From Scenedesmus sp. ARA3 (lineage: Eukaryota; Chlorophyta; Chlorophyceae; Sphaeropleales; Scenedesmaceae), in NCBI GenBank assembly GCA_004335835.1, contig RWJK01001826.1:1-63739 (forward strand): a stretch of 63,739 nt of DNA, written 5' to 3'. A program made the translations under genes and the position numbers. Shown one piece after another: positions 12,625 to 34,281 of the stretch. The notes below the pieces were generated by a model. That model was not told where the DNA came from. It saw only the letters and a list, made by a program, of their open reading frames with translations, and ran no database searches. Within the stretch, counting starts at the first letter, position 1; the number at the start of each line of letters is the position of its first letter.

Positions 12625-12975
12625 AGCGTGCAGCGGCGCAGGCGGCGCCACAGTAGTGCCAGCATGGCGCCTTCGCCTGTGCTTGGCGGTGGCTTGACGC
12701 CGCTGTCAGGCACGTGCAAGGTGGAGGCGATGCTGGGCATCAGCAAGCCTGGCGGCAGCAGCAGCGGCAAGGGCAGCATGCCGCCGCCTGCCTTGCGCAA
12801 GTGAGGCGATGCTGGGCATCAGCAAGCCCAGCGGCAGCAGCGGCAGCGGCAAGGGCAGCATGCTGCCGCCTGCACCGCGCAAGTAATCAGGTTTGGGGGA
12901 TGCTGGGGATCGCCAAGCCTGGTTGGGGCAGCAGCCGCAAGGGTAGCATGCTGCTGCCTTCACCACGCAAGTAGG
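12625..12975 (+). pseudogene. Diverged tandem copies of the last SART1 exon past the stop
   Basis: Three progressively shorter copies of the final exon follow the stop codon. The first (to 12804) keeps an open frame reading VLGGGLTPLSG and EAMLGISKPGG and its own stop. The next two (to about 12885 and 12973) keep only the Gly/Ser-rich end with a PRK-stop-like tail. They probably lie in the 3' UTR, or could serve as alternative last exons. Confidence 0.7.
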
Positions 12976-13860
12976 CAGGGGCGTGGCAGCCGAGCTGCTG
13001 CTGCGGCTTGGGTTTTGCATGGCACTTTTCAGGGTTGCAAAGCTGGGTGTGCTTCGCGCCGCTCTATGGGTTGCTTTGCTGCTGGGTTGTTGCATGAGTG
13101 TGCGTCATGTTGTGGGTCGGATGATGCTGGGACAACTGGATGCGCTGGCAGCTGTGGTACGGCAGCGGCGCTTGGTGCATCATATGGTGTTGTGAGCACG
13201 TAGAACTGCAGCCATATAATGCTTGTGTAGCGGCATGGCACTTAGCACGGCTCACTGCTGCGATCAGCTACGCTTCTAGTATGCCTGTGCGCCTTGCAGT
13301 GCATTGGCCTCAGCAGTAGGGTGGGCATCGCATGTGCACGTGTCCTGCGCTTAACAGTCGGCTGCTGTAGCACCACTATTGCAGACGTGTGCTGGTTGCA
13401 CAGGTGTGGACGTATGTGTGCTTGTACTGGTGCCGTTCTTAAGATGTTCCTTGCAACTGTGCCTGCGTGGCTTTCAAAGCAGATGTCTTTTGGGGCAGGG
13501 TTGCCTTGCTTCATGGCTATGCTGGCCTGCTAGTACGCTACTGCACCTGCTGCAAAGCAGGTTTTTGTAACACAGCCAGTCATCAGGTCAATGAGACATC
13601 AAGGCTTGCCATTGCACGTGCTTGCTAATCTTCAGAGCTGCTGTCAGCGATGGTCCAGCAGCTATTTCCCAGCACCAATCAGCCTCAACGGCGCCCACAA
13701 CCGGTTCACGTGACACGCAGCAACACTGCCACAGTATGGCCTACTCAATATGCAGCTGGCTGGATCGCGCAGCCAGCTTGTTGCAAGCTCAGCTCCTGTA
13801 CTAAAACTACTGCGCCAAGCAGGATCGCCATACAAGCATATCTTCAAGCTAGCATCGCTG
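12976..13860. other. Convergent intergenic region, nothing recognised
   Basis: Between the 3' ends of SART1 and TTLL9, which face each other. A TGTAA motif at 13566-13570 could be a polyadenylation signal but is about 1 kb from the SART1 stop. No exon chain is visible. Confidence 0.4.
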
Positions 13861-17801
<3,941 letters not shown>

Positions 17802-18308
17802 CTGCCCTCAGCAGTGATCCTCATCAGTCAGCAGAACATACATGGCATGCAGTGCCAGGCTCGGCCTTCGTTGCACGTCATGATAGCCTGCAAGTCAGTT
17901 CATATAACATTAGATGGTAAATTAAAGCATAATATGACGACATCGTGTCAATTCATACACTGTATTCTAGTGGCTGTTGTACCGTGTTACTGGGGCTAGT
18001 CAGTGAGTTCAAATTGGCACTCGTTAGTGCGGAGAAAGGTGTCGAGAGCAACTGGTCCGCATCACTATCTGCATCAATTTTTCCATCTATCAGTCGAAAG
18101 CAACGTCATACTGTGCATCAGGTGTTTGATTGATTGACCCACACTCTGCCCGCTGTTGCTGTTGCAACGCTCAACCTGGTGTTCATAGCATCAACCACGT
18201 TATATGGTGCTTAAGCCGATTGGTTCACACCTGATATGAACAGTGGATGGCAGCTAGTGCTGCAGCAGTAGCAGAAGGCAGTCCAGCTGCAGCTGGAGGG
18301 AAGCAGCC
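17802..18308. promoter_or_regulatory. Shared divergent promoter region, TTLL9 / katanin p60
   Basis: 507 bp lie between the TTLL9 start (17801, minus) and the katanin start (18309, plus). The stretch is more AT-rich than its surroundings, especially around 17915-18130. I see no defined motif; a shared regulatory region is inferred from the layout. Confidence 0.5.
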
Positions 18309-24072
<5,764 letters not shown>

Positions 24073-24111
24073 GACCTGCAGCGCTCCCCGCAAGCTGCTG
24101 CTGCTGCTGCG

Positions 24112-24345
24112 GGTGCCATAAAGCTTGGCAGCTAGGGGCGGCAGCTGCTACCTGGCGTTACGGGCGGCTTGCTGCTGCGGCGGCGGCGGCATAAAGCTTG
24201 GCAGCAAAGGGCGGCAGCAGCAGCTGCTACCTGGCGTTAACGCGTGTAACGTTACAGGCGGCTTGCTGCTGCTGCGGCGGCGGCGGCATAAAGCTTCGCA
24301 GCAAAGGGCGGCAGCAGCAGCTGCTACCTGGCGTTACAAGCGGCT
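24112..24345 (+). repeat. Three-copy tandem repeat in the katanin 3' region
   Basis: Units of about 75-96 bp starting at the CATAAAGCTT cores near 24117, 24190 and 24288. They follow the stop codon by less than 50 bp, so are probably transcribed. The core TGCTACCTGGCGTTA is conserved in all three. Confidence 0.85.
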
Positions 24346-25477
24346 TGCCAGCAGCTGGCAGGAGGCAGCGCGTGCGGCTTGCACAGCTTCTTTTGGGCGC
24401 AGTCGCTGCAGCAACTGCCGTCTACAGCGCGCTGGTAGCCGCTGCTAGCAGCAAGTCACCCTGCAGCCAGGTTACGTACAACGCGATATCCGTCGCTGCC
24501 GGTGGCACTTACCTGACCTGCTGTGGCAGCGGCAGCAGCAATCAGGTGGCTGAGCAAGGTTGCAGTACGCCACTGCCGTGCACCATTATTGTGTGGCCAG
24601 TGGCTGGCACAACATAGCTGCACATGTGCATGGACGTGTGGACCTGCAGTTCACGCCTTATGGGCTGTGCATGTTGCTGGTCATGCATCAGCAACTGGCA
24701 TGCAGCCATTGAATTGTGCTGGCTGCACATTGATTTTGTTTGCAGCTGCAACTTGTCGGTGGCTTTGCACAACCAGTGCCCGATATCGATGCAGGGCCTT
24801 TGTTATCTGCAGCTGTAATGCGCTAGCTAGTGCTGACAGGTTACTAGCGGCTGGGTGCAGCAGCTGCGCAGCCACGCGATTCTCCGAAGGCCAACTGTAG
24901 CAGCAGCAGCAGCTGGAGTGCACAAGCAAGTTGCGCAATGTGTGGCAAGTGGCTCTATGCTTGCCAGGTATATGGTACTGCAGCGCTTGAGTTGTGCAGG
25001 TCCCGTGTCCGGACCGGGTCTCCTTTGCAGCATTTGCAAGTGGTTGCTGGTGGTTGTGATAACCAGCATGGTAGCCCACCGGGTGCTGGTACAGACAAAC
25101 ACCTTCAGCTGCAGTATGGACAGTTGCAGGTCACACATTACAAGCACAATGCAGCATAACGCGTACTGACAAGGCTAGAAGGGCAGCTGCAGCTTGGCAG
25201 CCACGCGCTGCAGCTGTGCAGCGATGTGCCAGCTGGATGTGATGTGTGTGTGCAACGAAGGTCTTGATTTCGCTCTGTTTGTGAGTTGTTGACCGTTGTA
25301 ATTTGCGGTTGCATCGGTTCGGGCAGGCCAGACGCAGGCATTCGACTGCAACGTTGCCAGAGCAGTGCTCTGCAGGCGCTAGGCAAGGCAATGCTTAAAC
25401 AAGCAACTGCTAGGTGCAGACAACGCCAGTATCACGCCATCCCAATCGGGCACATGATTAGCAGACCGCTAGGCTGC

Positions 25478-25482
25478 TTACA
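25478..25482 (-). terminator. TGTAA polyadenylation signal candidate, SET gene
   Basis: TGTAA on the minus strand, about 75 nt past the SET-gene stop. TGTAA is the usual chlorophycean polyadenylation signal; assignment here rests on position only. Confidence 0.35.
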
Positions 25483-25555
25483 CGCACCAAATCCAGTCCC
25501 TCTTTCAACGACATCATCCAAGCCTGCACAGGCTCGGACGCTGCCAGCGCAAAGC

Positions 25556-27961
25556 TCACAGCTCATCACGCGCTGTCCGCTGCTGCACCGGCGCAGCGGC
25601 GCTGGCAGTGCTCCTATCGTTTCCTCCTGTATGCAGCTCCAGCAACGCGTCATGTAGCCGGGCTAACTCATTTGTGATCGCTTGCTGCCGCAGGCGTCGC
25701 CATTGCAGCAGCTGCTGCAAGATGACCCCACTGCTGTCTTGCAGGGCTCTTGGCCAGCTGCCTGCCTTCGCATCACCTCGCTGCAGCTGCTGCAGCCGCC
25801 GCTGCAGCCGCTGCTGCTCAGCCTGCAGTGCAGCCCTAGTCCTAAAGAAGTGTGGTGGCCGTGTCTCAGCTCGATAGCCTACCCCTGCTAGCGCCTCCAT
25901 GCTTGCATCATGCCTGTCCACAACAAAAAGGAGCTCCGCTGCTTGCTGCTCATCCAGGTTGAAGCCATAATGCAAGAAGGCCTCATCATTGCGGAGGTAG
26001 CCGTAGCCGTTGCAGACCTCATTGCCTGCTGCTATGGCTGCGCCTGCTCTGATTATGAAGCAGGTTTCAGAAGGGTTGTTGGGGCAGGGCTTGTCTGAGT
26101 GGACTGTTGGGCAGCCGTTGACGTGGTTAGTCATGTCAACCTGCACAGGCAGGCGTATGAACAAGCACTTCAACACAATAAACTTTAGTTCACTCAATTG
26201 TATAACACTGCAGAAAAGGCATGCTCAAAAGGGCTGCTGAAGTGTGATGGAGGGGATGCAGTTTTGCATCCTCCTTCTGAAGATGCGTGCCAAACTTGGT
26301 CAACCAGCGTGCACATTCATGCACAGCTGTCCACGGCTGCCGCACCTGCCACATACCACCTCTTGGCAGCAATGACACCCATGTCAGAGCTACTGCAGTA
26401 CACGCCAACCAGGCAACAACTGGTAGCACTAGTGGCATTCTGCGTTGCAGCAAGCACCAACTATTGCCCCGGCAAATGGCTTATCCTGTTCTTACCAGAG
26501 GCACCAGTGAGAAATGTGTTTCATTGTAGTTGAAAGTGCGGGATGCTGTCAGCCACAGCGTATAGCGCAGCAGCTCTAGAGAGGCCCCAAGTGGCTGCAG
26601 CCGCTGCTGATGCCGCCGCCAGTACTGCAGCAGTGCTGCGCGCTGGTTCAAGATGAAGCTCTCGGCAACCTCGGACTGAAGCAGCTTCCAGTAGCTTCTG
26701 GGCAGGTGATACCTGCAGCGCCACAAAACATGTAGATGCAGCGGGTTAAAAAGTGCAGTATGCAAAGGTGCTGCAGATGACACCGCCGGGAACTGTTTGT
26801 GTCAGTTGCGGACGCATACGGCATCCAGCGGCAGACGCTCGCCATGTGAAACAGCTGCACATGTGTAGCTGCGCGGCAGGTGGCACCTGCAGGGCCACAG
26901 GTAAAGGGGCTGAGATGGAGCAAACAGAGGACGGAGGAGTGCTGCAGGCGACACCATTGCAAGCTGCCTGGTCACATGTACACACATTTGATGTTCAGCC
27001 GCACACACCATAGGCTGCACAGCACGTGTGTCACTGACACGTGACACTGGTTGCTGCTAGCATGATGAGAGAGGGAAGTTACATGTGGGTCTTGGCACCA
27101 TCTTGGATGGCACCCAAACTATAAGAAATTTGTGTCTCGTAAGTTCTGCAGGTATGAGCCACAACAGGGTGGACACATGGTCTGGGACCAGACAAAAGAG
27201 AGTGAACACCACAGAACATGATGCACACTCTTGCACGCCAAATCTCTCATGTTCAATCCAACGTGTAACTGCAGTGCTCAATGGCACCCCACCTCAGCTT
27301 TCTCCCAGTGCCAACTACACCAACAGATAGCATGTATGCGGCCCTACCCATGAGTTGCTGCAAGTACACTGCTGCCAGGCCTGCTGCAACGCTGCTGCTG
27401 CTGCTGCTGCCAGCGCTCCCACTGCTGCTGCATGTGGTGCTGCATGTCATGCTTCCTCCTAATAACTCACGTGTCCGGAGACATCCGACTCTCCTCTAGT
27501 GTTGGCAGCACATCCAGGTGTGCAACATGTGCAGGGTCCCGCTGCAGCAGAGCCAGCATCAGCGCCTCTCCTTGCTCACAAAAGTCATCATTGCTGCTGT
27601 ACGGCAGCTTCAATATGACATGATGCGGCACAGCCACCAGCAGGTCACCCTTAGAGAGGTTTGCTGCAGCAAAGACACCCCGCAGGCCTGCTGCGGAGCG
27701 GCCAAGGCGTATTGACTCGAAGCTGGCTCCTTCTTGTGACAGCCATGACAGGAACTGCTGCTCCCGCTCAGCAGCGTGCTGCTGGTCCGTAGCTGCATCA
27801 GTTCGTGGTTGTCCTGTGGCTGCCTCTTTGATAGTTGTATTGCTGCCTAAATGATGGCCAGCCTGGAGCAGGCAGCAGCAAGAAGAGCAGAAGCAACAGC
27901 AGAGTCGAAGCAGCAGGGCAGCTTTGTTCAGCCTGTGAGATGCAAATGGCAGTGATTTCAT
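25556..27961 (-). CDS. SET-domain protein methyltransferase (LSMT/SETD-like)
   Basis: Three exons on the minus strand (27961-27471, 26712-26496, 26140-25556) join in frame to 430 aa. An N-terminal hydrophobic, Cys/Leu-rich segment looks like a signal or targeting peptide. The SET domain is split over all exons: FLSWLSQEGASF, SAAGLRGVFAAANLSKGD, FNYNETHFSLVPLVDMTNHV and NGYGYLRNDEAFLHYGFNLD, the last two being the AdoMet/substrate block of the Rubisco-LSMT/SETD3 class. A C-terminal Arg/Gln/Leu helical part would correspond to the substrate-binding domain. Such enzymes methylate lysine or histidine in Rubisco, aldolase, actin or ribosomal proteins; the substrate here is not predictable. The first intron is 758 bp and contains a diverged copy of the exon-2 start near 26892. 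Joins are phase-consistent, but the middle region is short for the family, so a missed exon in intron 1 is possible. Confidence 0.78.
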
Positions 27962-29735
27962 GCTGCTTTCACAGGTTTATTGCTCACCAATGAAGGGCCT
28001 GGTGCAGCTCCAGCTTGTTTAAGGGTGCTGATAACCAGGCATATAAGAACGAACGCTGCCATCATGCTGCGACTGTGCTGATGTCGTCTCGCTCCTGTTT
28101 ATTCCAATCTTGTTAATGGTTCTTTCTGCGGGGTAGCTCCGTGGAGCTGCATGCTCGTACGTCTGGCTGGCTGCTCGTTCCGTTCCGTTGCTTGGAACAG
28201 CAGTGAGTGACAACCAGTCACGTGTAGGTCACCAAAACATAGATCAAATGTTGTTGTGATCAACATAAACTAGCCACCACCAACAGGCCTGGGTCACCAG
28301 CATGTAACCAGCAGGGACTGTCCGCCTGGGACTGCTGTTTGCAGTAACAATCCCAAACCATTTGTGGCCTCAAATGCAATATGCAAAGACTTTTGTTGTT
28401 ATGGTCCATTGCATGTTTTGTAGCATTTGCTTTAAAATAACTCCCAAGCAACAACAATGTGTTTGTGAGACAGCATCGTAACTATCACCTCAACATGTAC
28501 AAGATAGGCAGCCTCTGTTGTTGGTCCAGGGTATCCACATATCATGCTGCTGCCGTGATGGGTGATTTGGTGGGTGATTTGATGTTGATGATGCTGCTGC
28601 CGTGCTGCCAGCCTTGTTTAAGCAAGCCGGTTTGCATGGCTTAGCACCGCGCCCGAGGTGTAGGTGCTGCTGTGTTTACTGCTGGCGACAGCGACACCTT
28701 CTACGTTCAGTTTCGGACATATTCAGGTGTGGTTGTGTTATTCATAGCGAGATCACGTACCGTACTGAGTAGATTTTTTCAAGTAGTAGAGGGGTTACGC
28801 TGGTGTACTCACGCGGCATACGCAACCACTAACACCTGAAAGGATTGGAACCTGCAGACAGCATAATCATGAGTGCAGAGTCGTTCTTGTTGCATAGGAC
28901 AGCCACAGCAGGATTACAATAGACATGTCTGTACAGCCCACCAACACACATGCCAGTGCCAGACACTGCAGCAGTGCAACACAATCCACGACCAATGGCT
29001 GCTTAACTCTGATCGAGGCACCACAACACGCGCGGCATGTATGTCTGTACATACCACAAACTCTCACCATGCAGCGATAGATGGAAAGAAAGGCCAGATA
29101 CGTGCTGCAGCAACAGGCTGCAGCTGCTGCCTGCAGCTAGGTGCTGGTGCCCCAGTTACTGCAAACCAGTCTTCTCAATGTAACCCTCAGCAACAGTTGC
29201 CAGCCAGGTGACTGGGCAACTGTGCTGCAATCTGTTCACTGCCAGGTGGCAGCAGTGACCGCGCTGCTTCTTTGACCAGTCACTGGCACCCAGCGCAAGG
29301 TCACCTTGCCACTGGCCAGTGGCCAGACATGGTGCACCATGTTGGTGGCCCAATACACACAGCTTTCGCAGCATGCGAACACAATCAGGCACCTATTTAT
29401 TAATCAGGCACCACCACAGGAATGCAGCCACATCAAGAAACCAGACAGCCATCAGCATAATGAAGCTAGTAGTAGTGCAATTGTTTGATCACAGAAGCTC
29501 AAGTGCGCTTGCAGCCTAATCCACTGCGCGCGCCGGCAACTGCCGGCAGCAGCAGCAGCTGACCGGCGAGAACGCAAAACAACACCATCCAGCGCTGTAC
29601 AGCTGTGCATCAGACACTGGCATGCAAAACACTACGACCTCCAACGGCCATGCTTGCAGGAGCACGCATATGTTTCAGAAGGATGTCCAGAGTAGCAGCG
29701 GCGTGGCGTTTGCGACTCTTTGAAGATACCTTCAT
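27962..29735. other. Intergenic region, no gene recognised
   Basis: Upstream of the SET gene and downstream of gene B, both on the minus strand. It is more AT-rich than its neighbours (notably 28220-28480 and 28680-28800). No exon chain, RNA or transposon signature is visible. Confidence 0.4.
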
Positions 29736-29809
29736 TCACAGGTATGAGACCAGCCTCTTCTTGGTGGTCACTGGCAGGGCCTTGTAGGAGGGCTGGCTCT
29801 TCTCCCACA

Positions 29810-29841
<32 letters not shown>

Positions 29842-30701
29842 TTGAGGCCAGGCTTGGTCAGTAACATGGAAAAACAACTAGGTGCGACGCTTGCAGGCTG
29901 CCATATGAAGGTGTCAGACTCAGGCATGCTGTGCTTGCCACTGTCTGCGCCCAGGCACTGGATGGAACTCTGCAGCAGGACGGCTGGCAGCTGATACAAT
30001 GTGGTTGCTATAATAGCAGCAAAGCCGTTACTGCAAAGCAACGAAGCAGCGGCTCACAATGTCGCTGGTATGTACATGTCTCTGGTGAGTGCTAGGCATT
30101 CCTGGGCAACAGGTACGTTGATGCTGCCAGCATAGGTCAATACAAACAGAAGTTGTGTTCACAGCATCCCACCTTAAAGCTCTTGTAGATATCAACAGAG
30201 GCCCCTGCAGCACAACAAGCAGATGGATGGCAGGCACGCCATACATGTGAGCGTCGAGTTCAAGCTTCCAAGTGCATTGCGGTGTCACAGCAGCTGAGCA
30301 GGCACTAGGGCAGTGGCTGGCATAAAGCGCGGACAGTGTTATCAAACGTTTTGGTGGAATGCAAAACTGATCAAGTGTTTAAGGCTCAGCAAGCAGTACA
30401 CCGTGCTTGTCATGCTGGCAACATTTACCTCATCTATTCTTGCTGATTCGCCAAGATAGTCAAAACACATGTGTTGTTGAGAGTCTTAACCCGTCTGGTG
30501 TCAAACCCAACTGGTCAAACCCGACAGGTCAAACCCAACTGGTCAAACCCAACTGGTCAAACTCGACTGGTCAAGCCAAGTTGGTCAAACAAGTTGGTCA
30601 AACCAAACAGGTCACTCACAGTCGGTGTAGCCGCCGATGTCTCCCCAGGTGTCGTCCTTGGAGCCAAACAGCAGGCCATCATTCTGCTGGCCAATCCTGC
30701 A

Positions 30702-30737
<36 letters not shown>

Positions 30738-31692
30738 TGTTAGCTGGCACCATATCCCCATGTTGAACAGGTCACAACAGACGAATTGCTGCACCATGAA
30801 AGCAGGCAGGTTCCAAAGCCTGGTCAAGATCTGCTGCATGTTTGTGGCACTCATGATGATGATTGCATTCATCCTTCGAAGGTGGCTTGCATTGGTGCTT
30901 TTCTGCACACGATGAAGTGCTCAACGGACACAAAAGAAGACTCTCACCAGAAGCCATTGACACTGTTGGAGTTGACCTTGTTCCAGCTGCGACACGGTTG
31001 ATCACAAATGCAGCAGCAGCAGCAGCAGCAGATGACAGGCAGTCAGTGCCAAGTGACGGTTTGTAGCAGCAATCATGGCAGCATGTGCACAGCCTGCCCT
31101 TACACACATAGCTGAACCACCTAATCATGTAAGAAAAAGATCCAGACAAAGCAGAAAGAGTACCTGATCATTCATGAATCCAGGGATGATTACCTGTTGT
31201 AGAGGGCAATGCGGACAGCCTTTGCACCAGCAGCACCACCCACACCGTTGCCCAGGCCCCAAACGAAGACCTGACGGACGGCAAGGGCATCTGGAAACAG
31301 CAGCAAATACAATTTGTTGATAGATATTGACGTTGTTGCAGCTGTTATCGGGGTACCGTCGATAGCTGCTGGTGAAACTACACTGTGTCACGCTTTGACA
31401 GGCTGGGGTGCATGTGGCGCAGTGATCAGCAGAATGTGTAGACCAAATAATTTTGACATTAAACGATCATTGCGAGCAAAAGCAGCTGGAAAGAGCTGCC
31501 GCGTGCGGTGTCACCGGTGGGTACGAGCAGTCACCCGCCGCACACATACCGCTGCTTCCCTGCCAGCTTAATCGATCAGTATTGCGGACGTATCGATCAG
31601 TATTAATGAAATAAATTGACAAATGGCTTACCTGAAGACACGGCGAAGGCCAGCATGGCCACAAGGGCTAGTGCGACTGCTGCGCGAGCCAT
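29736..31692 (-). CDS. Small secreted protein of unknown function (protein B)
   Basis: Six short exons on the minus strand (31692-31632, 31290-31194, 30986-30948, 30696-30620, 30204-30173, 29810-29736) join in frame to 126 aa, with every splice phase matching. Exon 1 is a classic signal peptide (MARAAVALALVAMLAFAVSS). The mature ~105 residues contain VFVWGLGNGVGGAAGAKAVR, SWNKVNSNSVNGFWIGQQND, DDTWGDIGGYTDWASVDIYK and end VTTKKRLVSYL; no Cys beyond the signal region and no family I recognise. The Trp/Gly/Asn-rich composition suggests a compact beta-rich secreted or cell-wall protein, which is inference only. Two introns end in long CTG tracts at the acceptor, and the intron after exon 4 opens with a 14-bp minisatellite. 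Divergent from gene C. Confidence 0.7.
30509..30617. repeat. 14-bp minisatellite next to a splice donor of gene B
   Basis: About eight units of a 13-14 bp motif (consensus AACTGGTCAAACCC) occupy the first bases of the gene B intron that starts at 30619. Confidence 0.85.
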
Positions 31693-32067
31693 TTTGCTGC
31701 TTGGGGGCGAAAGGAAAGCTCTGCAGGTGGCCGGTGCGATCAAATGGGGTTTGCTGTAGCACTTCGGAAGATCCTGGGCATTTATGGGTGCCGCGCTCCG
31801 CTTGCAGCAATGGATCTTGTCCGTACCCGTTCCAGGCGTGACAAGTCAAAAGCGTTCCAGGTCAGAACGTGCTGCTACAAGGTTAGCCACGCCGGAATAG
31901 TAGACAACACGTTAATGATCACCGAAAATTTCACAATGTTAATTTGCAGAAGCATTCACACGAACACCAGGTGTTACTACGTTCAACGGGTGCACCAGCA
32001 GTCTGCATGCAGAGCACAACCTGAAAGCATTAAGTTCAGCATTTGAAAAAATCTGATAATCATCGAT
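31693..32067. promoter_or_regulatory. Shared divergent promoter region, gene B / gene C
   Basis: 375 bp between two start codons that point apart; both genes encode proteins with signal peptides. No specific motif identified. Confidence 0.5.
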
Positions 32068-32444
32068 ATGTTGCCGGCACCATACTTGTCACTCCTGCTC
32101 GGCCTGCTGCTGCGGGCAGCAGCAGCTGCTAGTGACACTGCTGCTGGAGCTGCTGCAGCAGCACAATCACCACCCTACACAGTAGAGAAAGTCCATATAC
32201 CAGCAGGATATGCTGATTGCATTCCTTCTTTCCTTTACATACCAAGCACGCCCATAACGCAGCCGCCAGGCCTTGTAGTGATGGTGCCTGCACTGGGCCA
32301 GAGTGCCCTGCAACAGGGCCTTCACAGTTATGCGCATGCATACGCTGCCAACGGCCTAGCGGTGCTTGTACTGTCAGCACCTGGGTCACTCACTACATCA
32401 TCAACAGACGCCAAAGTCCGACGCTTCCTGCTGCACTGCGGCAA

Positions 32445-32478
<34 letters not shown>

Positions 32479-34230
32479 GCAGGCATCCCAGCCAGCTTGT
32501 TGGGTGGTAAATTCAGGGCTGCAGTGAGCAGCCACGTGCAGCAGCTAGCCCAGCAGGGCAGGGTTGATGCAGGCAGGGTGGCCTACTGGGGGGCAGAGTG
32601 GGGCGCAGTTGCTGCTGTGCAGGCAGCAATGGAGCAGCCACCGGGGGCGGTGCAGGCTCTGATTGTGCAGGTAAGGGTTGTGCTACAGCTCCTAGCACTA
32701 CCGCTGCTGGACCATGGCACTCTAGGGATGCTGCAGAGCAGCATTGCGTCCTGCATGGAGGTCTCAGTAGATGAGTTGTCGATAGCACTCTGCGGCTTGT
32801 CGACTTCTGCATGCATGTTGCAATGCCAGCTTTGGTAAGCAAGCTGCTTGCCGTGCCACCTGTTCCTGCACTTTTCCTGCAGACGCCGTGGCTGACAGGC
32901 ACCAGGAAATGGGGCTGGCAGCGCCTCTCATCACAAGGCTGGATCCAAGCACTCCAATCCCTGGGACTCGCACTGCTTGATAGCCTTGCAGCGCTGCTGC
33001 GCCTTCCCGCAAAGCTGCGAGTCACAATGCCACTGGCAGGCCTGCCAGGCTCGTCAGCGCTGCTGCAGCTGCAGCAGCATGAGCTGGATGCACATCATGC
33101 TGCGCTGTCATCAAGTGAGGCGCCGGTGAGTTGCGTTGCTGCTGGTAAACTGTGTGGGGGTGAGTTGTTTGCCCTGCTTGCTGGCCACGTCATCTGCAGC
33201 AGCATGAGCTGGATGCACATCATGCTGCGCTGTCATCAAGTGAGGCGCCGGTGAGTTGCATTGCTGCTGGTAAACTATGTGGGGGTGAGTTGTTTGCCCT
33301 GCTTGCTGGCCATGTTAGCTGCAGCAGCATGAGCTGGATGCACATCATGCTGCGCTGTCATCAAGTGATGGCCGAGTGAGTTGCATTGCTGCTGGTAAAC
33401 TGTGTGGGGGTGAGTTGTTTGCCCTTCTTGTGGCCATGTCAGCTGCAGCAGCATGAGCTGGATGCACATCATACTGCGCTGTCATCGAGTGATGGCCGAG
33501 TGAGTTGTGGACACGCAGGATATGCTCGCTCCAGCAGATAGAGCTCAGCCAGTAGTGCAACCAGGCTGCAATATACTCGCGCGCTGCTTGTCCGAGCAAG
33601 CGTTCTATGCCAGCACAAGAGCCAGCACACTGTGATGTTGTTCACGGTGGTCACATGTTGCTTGTGTTGTTGTTGATTGTGTTGCTGGTTTATGGGCTGG
33701 CAGCTTTGTGACTCTCTGCAGTGTGGAGTGCCTCGTGCTCTCTGCAGTGTGGAGTGCCTCGTGCTTGTTGACTGTGATGTGGCTCAACCGCACAACCTGC
33801 TGACAGTCGTGTTCATCACATGTGCTGCTCAATGATTGCAGGTGGACGGCCACAACATTGGTGCAGCTGTCCTGCTGGAGCTGCTGCTCTGGGGCAACCC
33901 TGTTTCAAATTTGCTGACCAAGCTTCAGATACCTGTGGGCTATTATGCTGCAGCAGCTGACTCAGACACCCCAGTGGAGACGTATGTGGCTAACTCTAAG
34001 AAGGCAAAGTATGTGGGTTTTCATGTGTCAAGTGGCAGCAGGTATGGGCTGCTGGCCGGCAGCAGCAATAGCTCGGCAGCAGAGCCACATGGGATCTTGA
34101 ATGAAGTGGTACTTGATCAGACGATGCTGCTGGTGGCTTTGCTGAGTGATGTTGACCTGGGGGTAGTGCCGGATGGCAGCAGCAAAGCAGCACAAGCTGA
34201 GTCGGCAACTGGCCATCATACAGATGAAAT

Positions 34231-34281
<51 letters not shown>

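Larger units (their letters stand above)
24073..25555. other. Convergent intergenic region with 3' tandem repeats
   Basis: Begins with the katanin 3' UTR. 24112-24345 holds three copies of a unit built on a CATAAAGCTTGGCAGC core and a GCTACCTGGCGTTA core, spaced about 75 and 96 bp apart, with GCGG-rich spacers. The rest shows no exon chain on either strand. Confidence 0.5.

Noticed and set aside
11934..12800. 288-codon minus-strand open frame
   Set aside because: Antisense to SART1 exon copies; its repeated LPLPLLLPPG stretches mirror the Gly/Ser codons of the plus strand.
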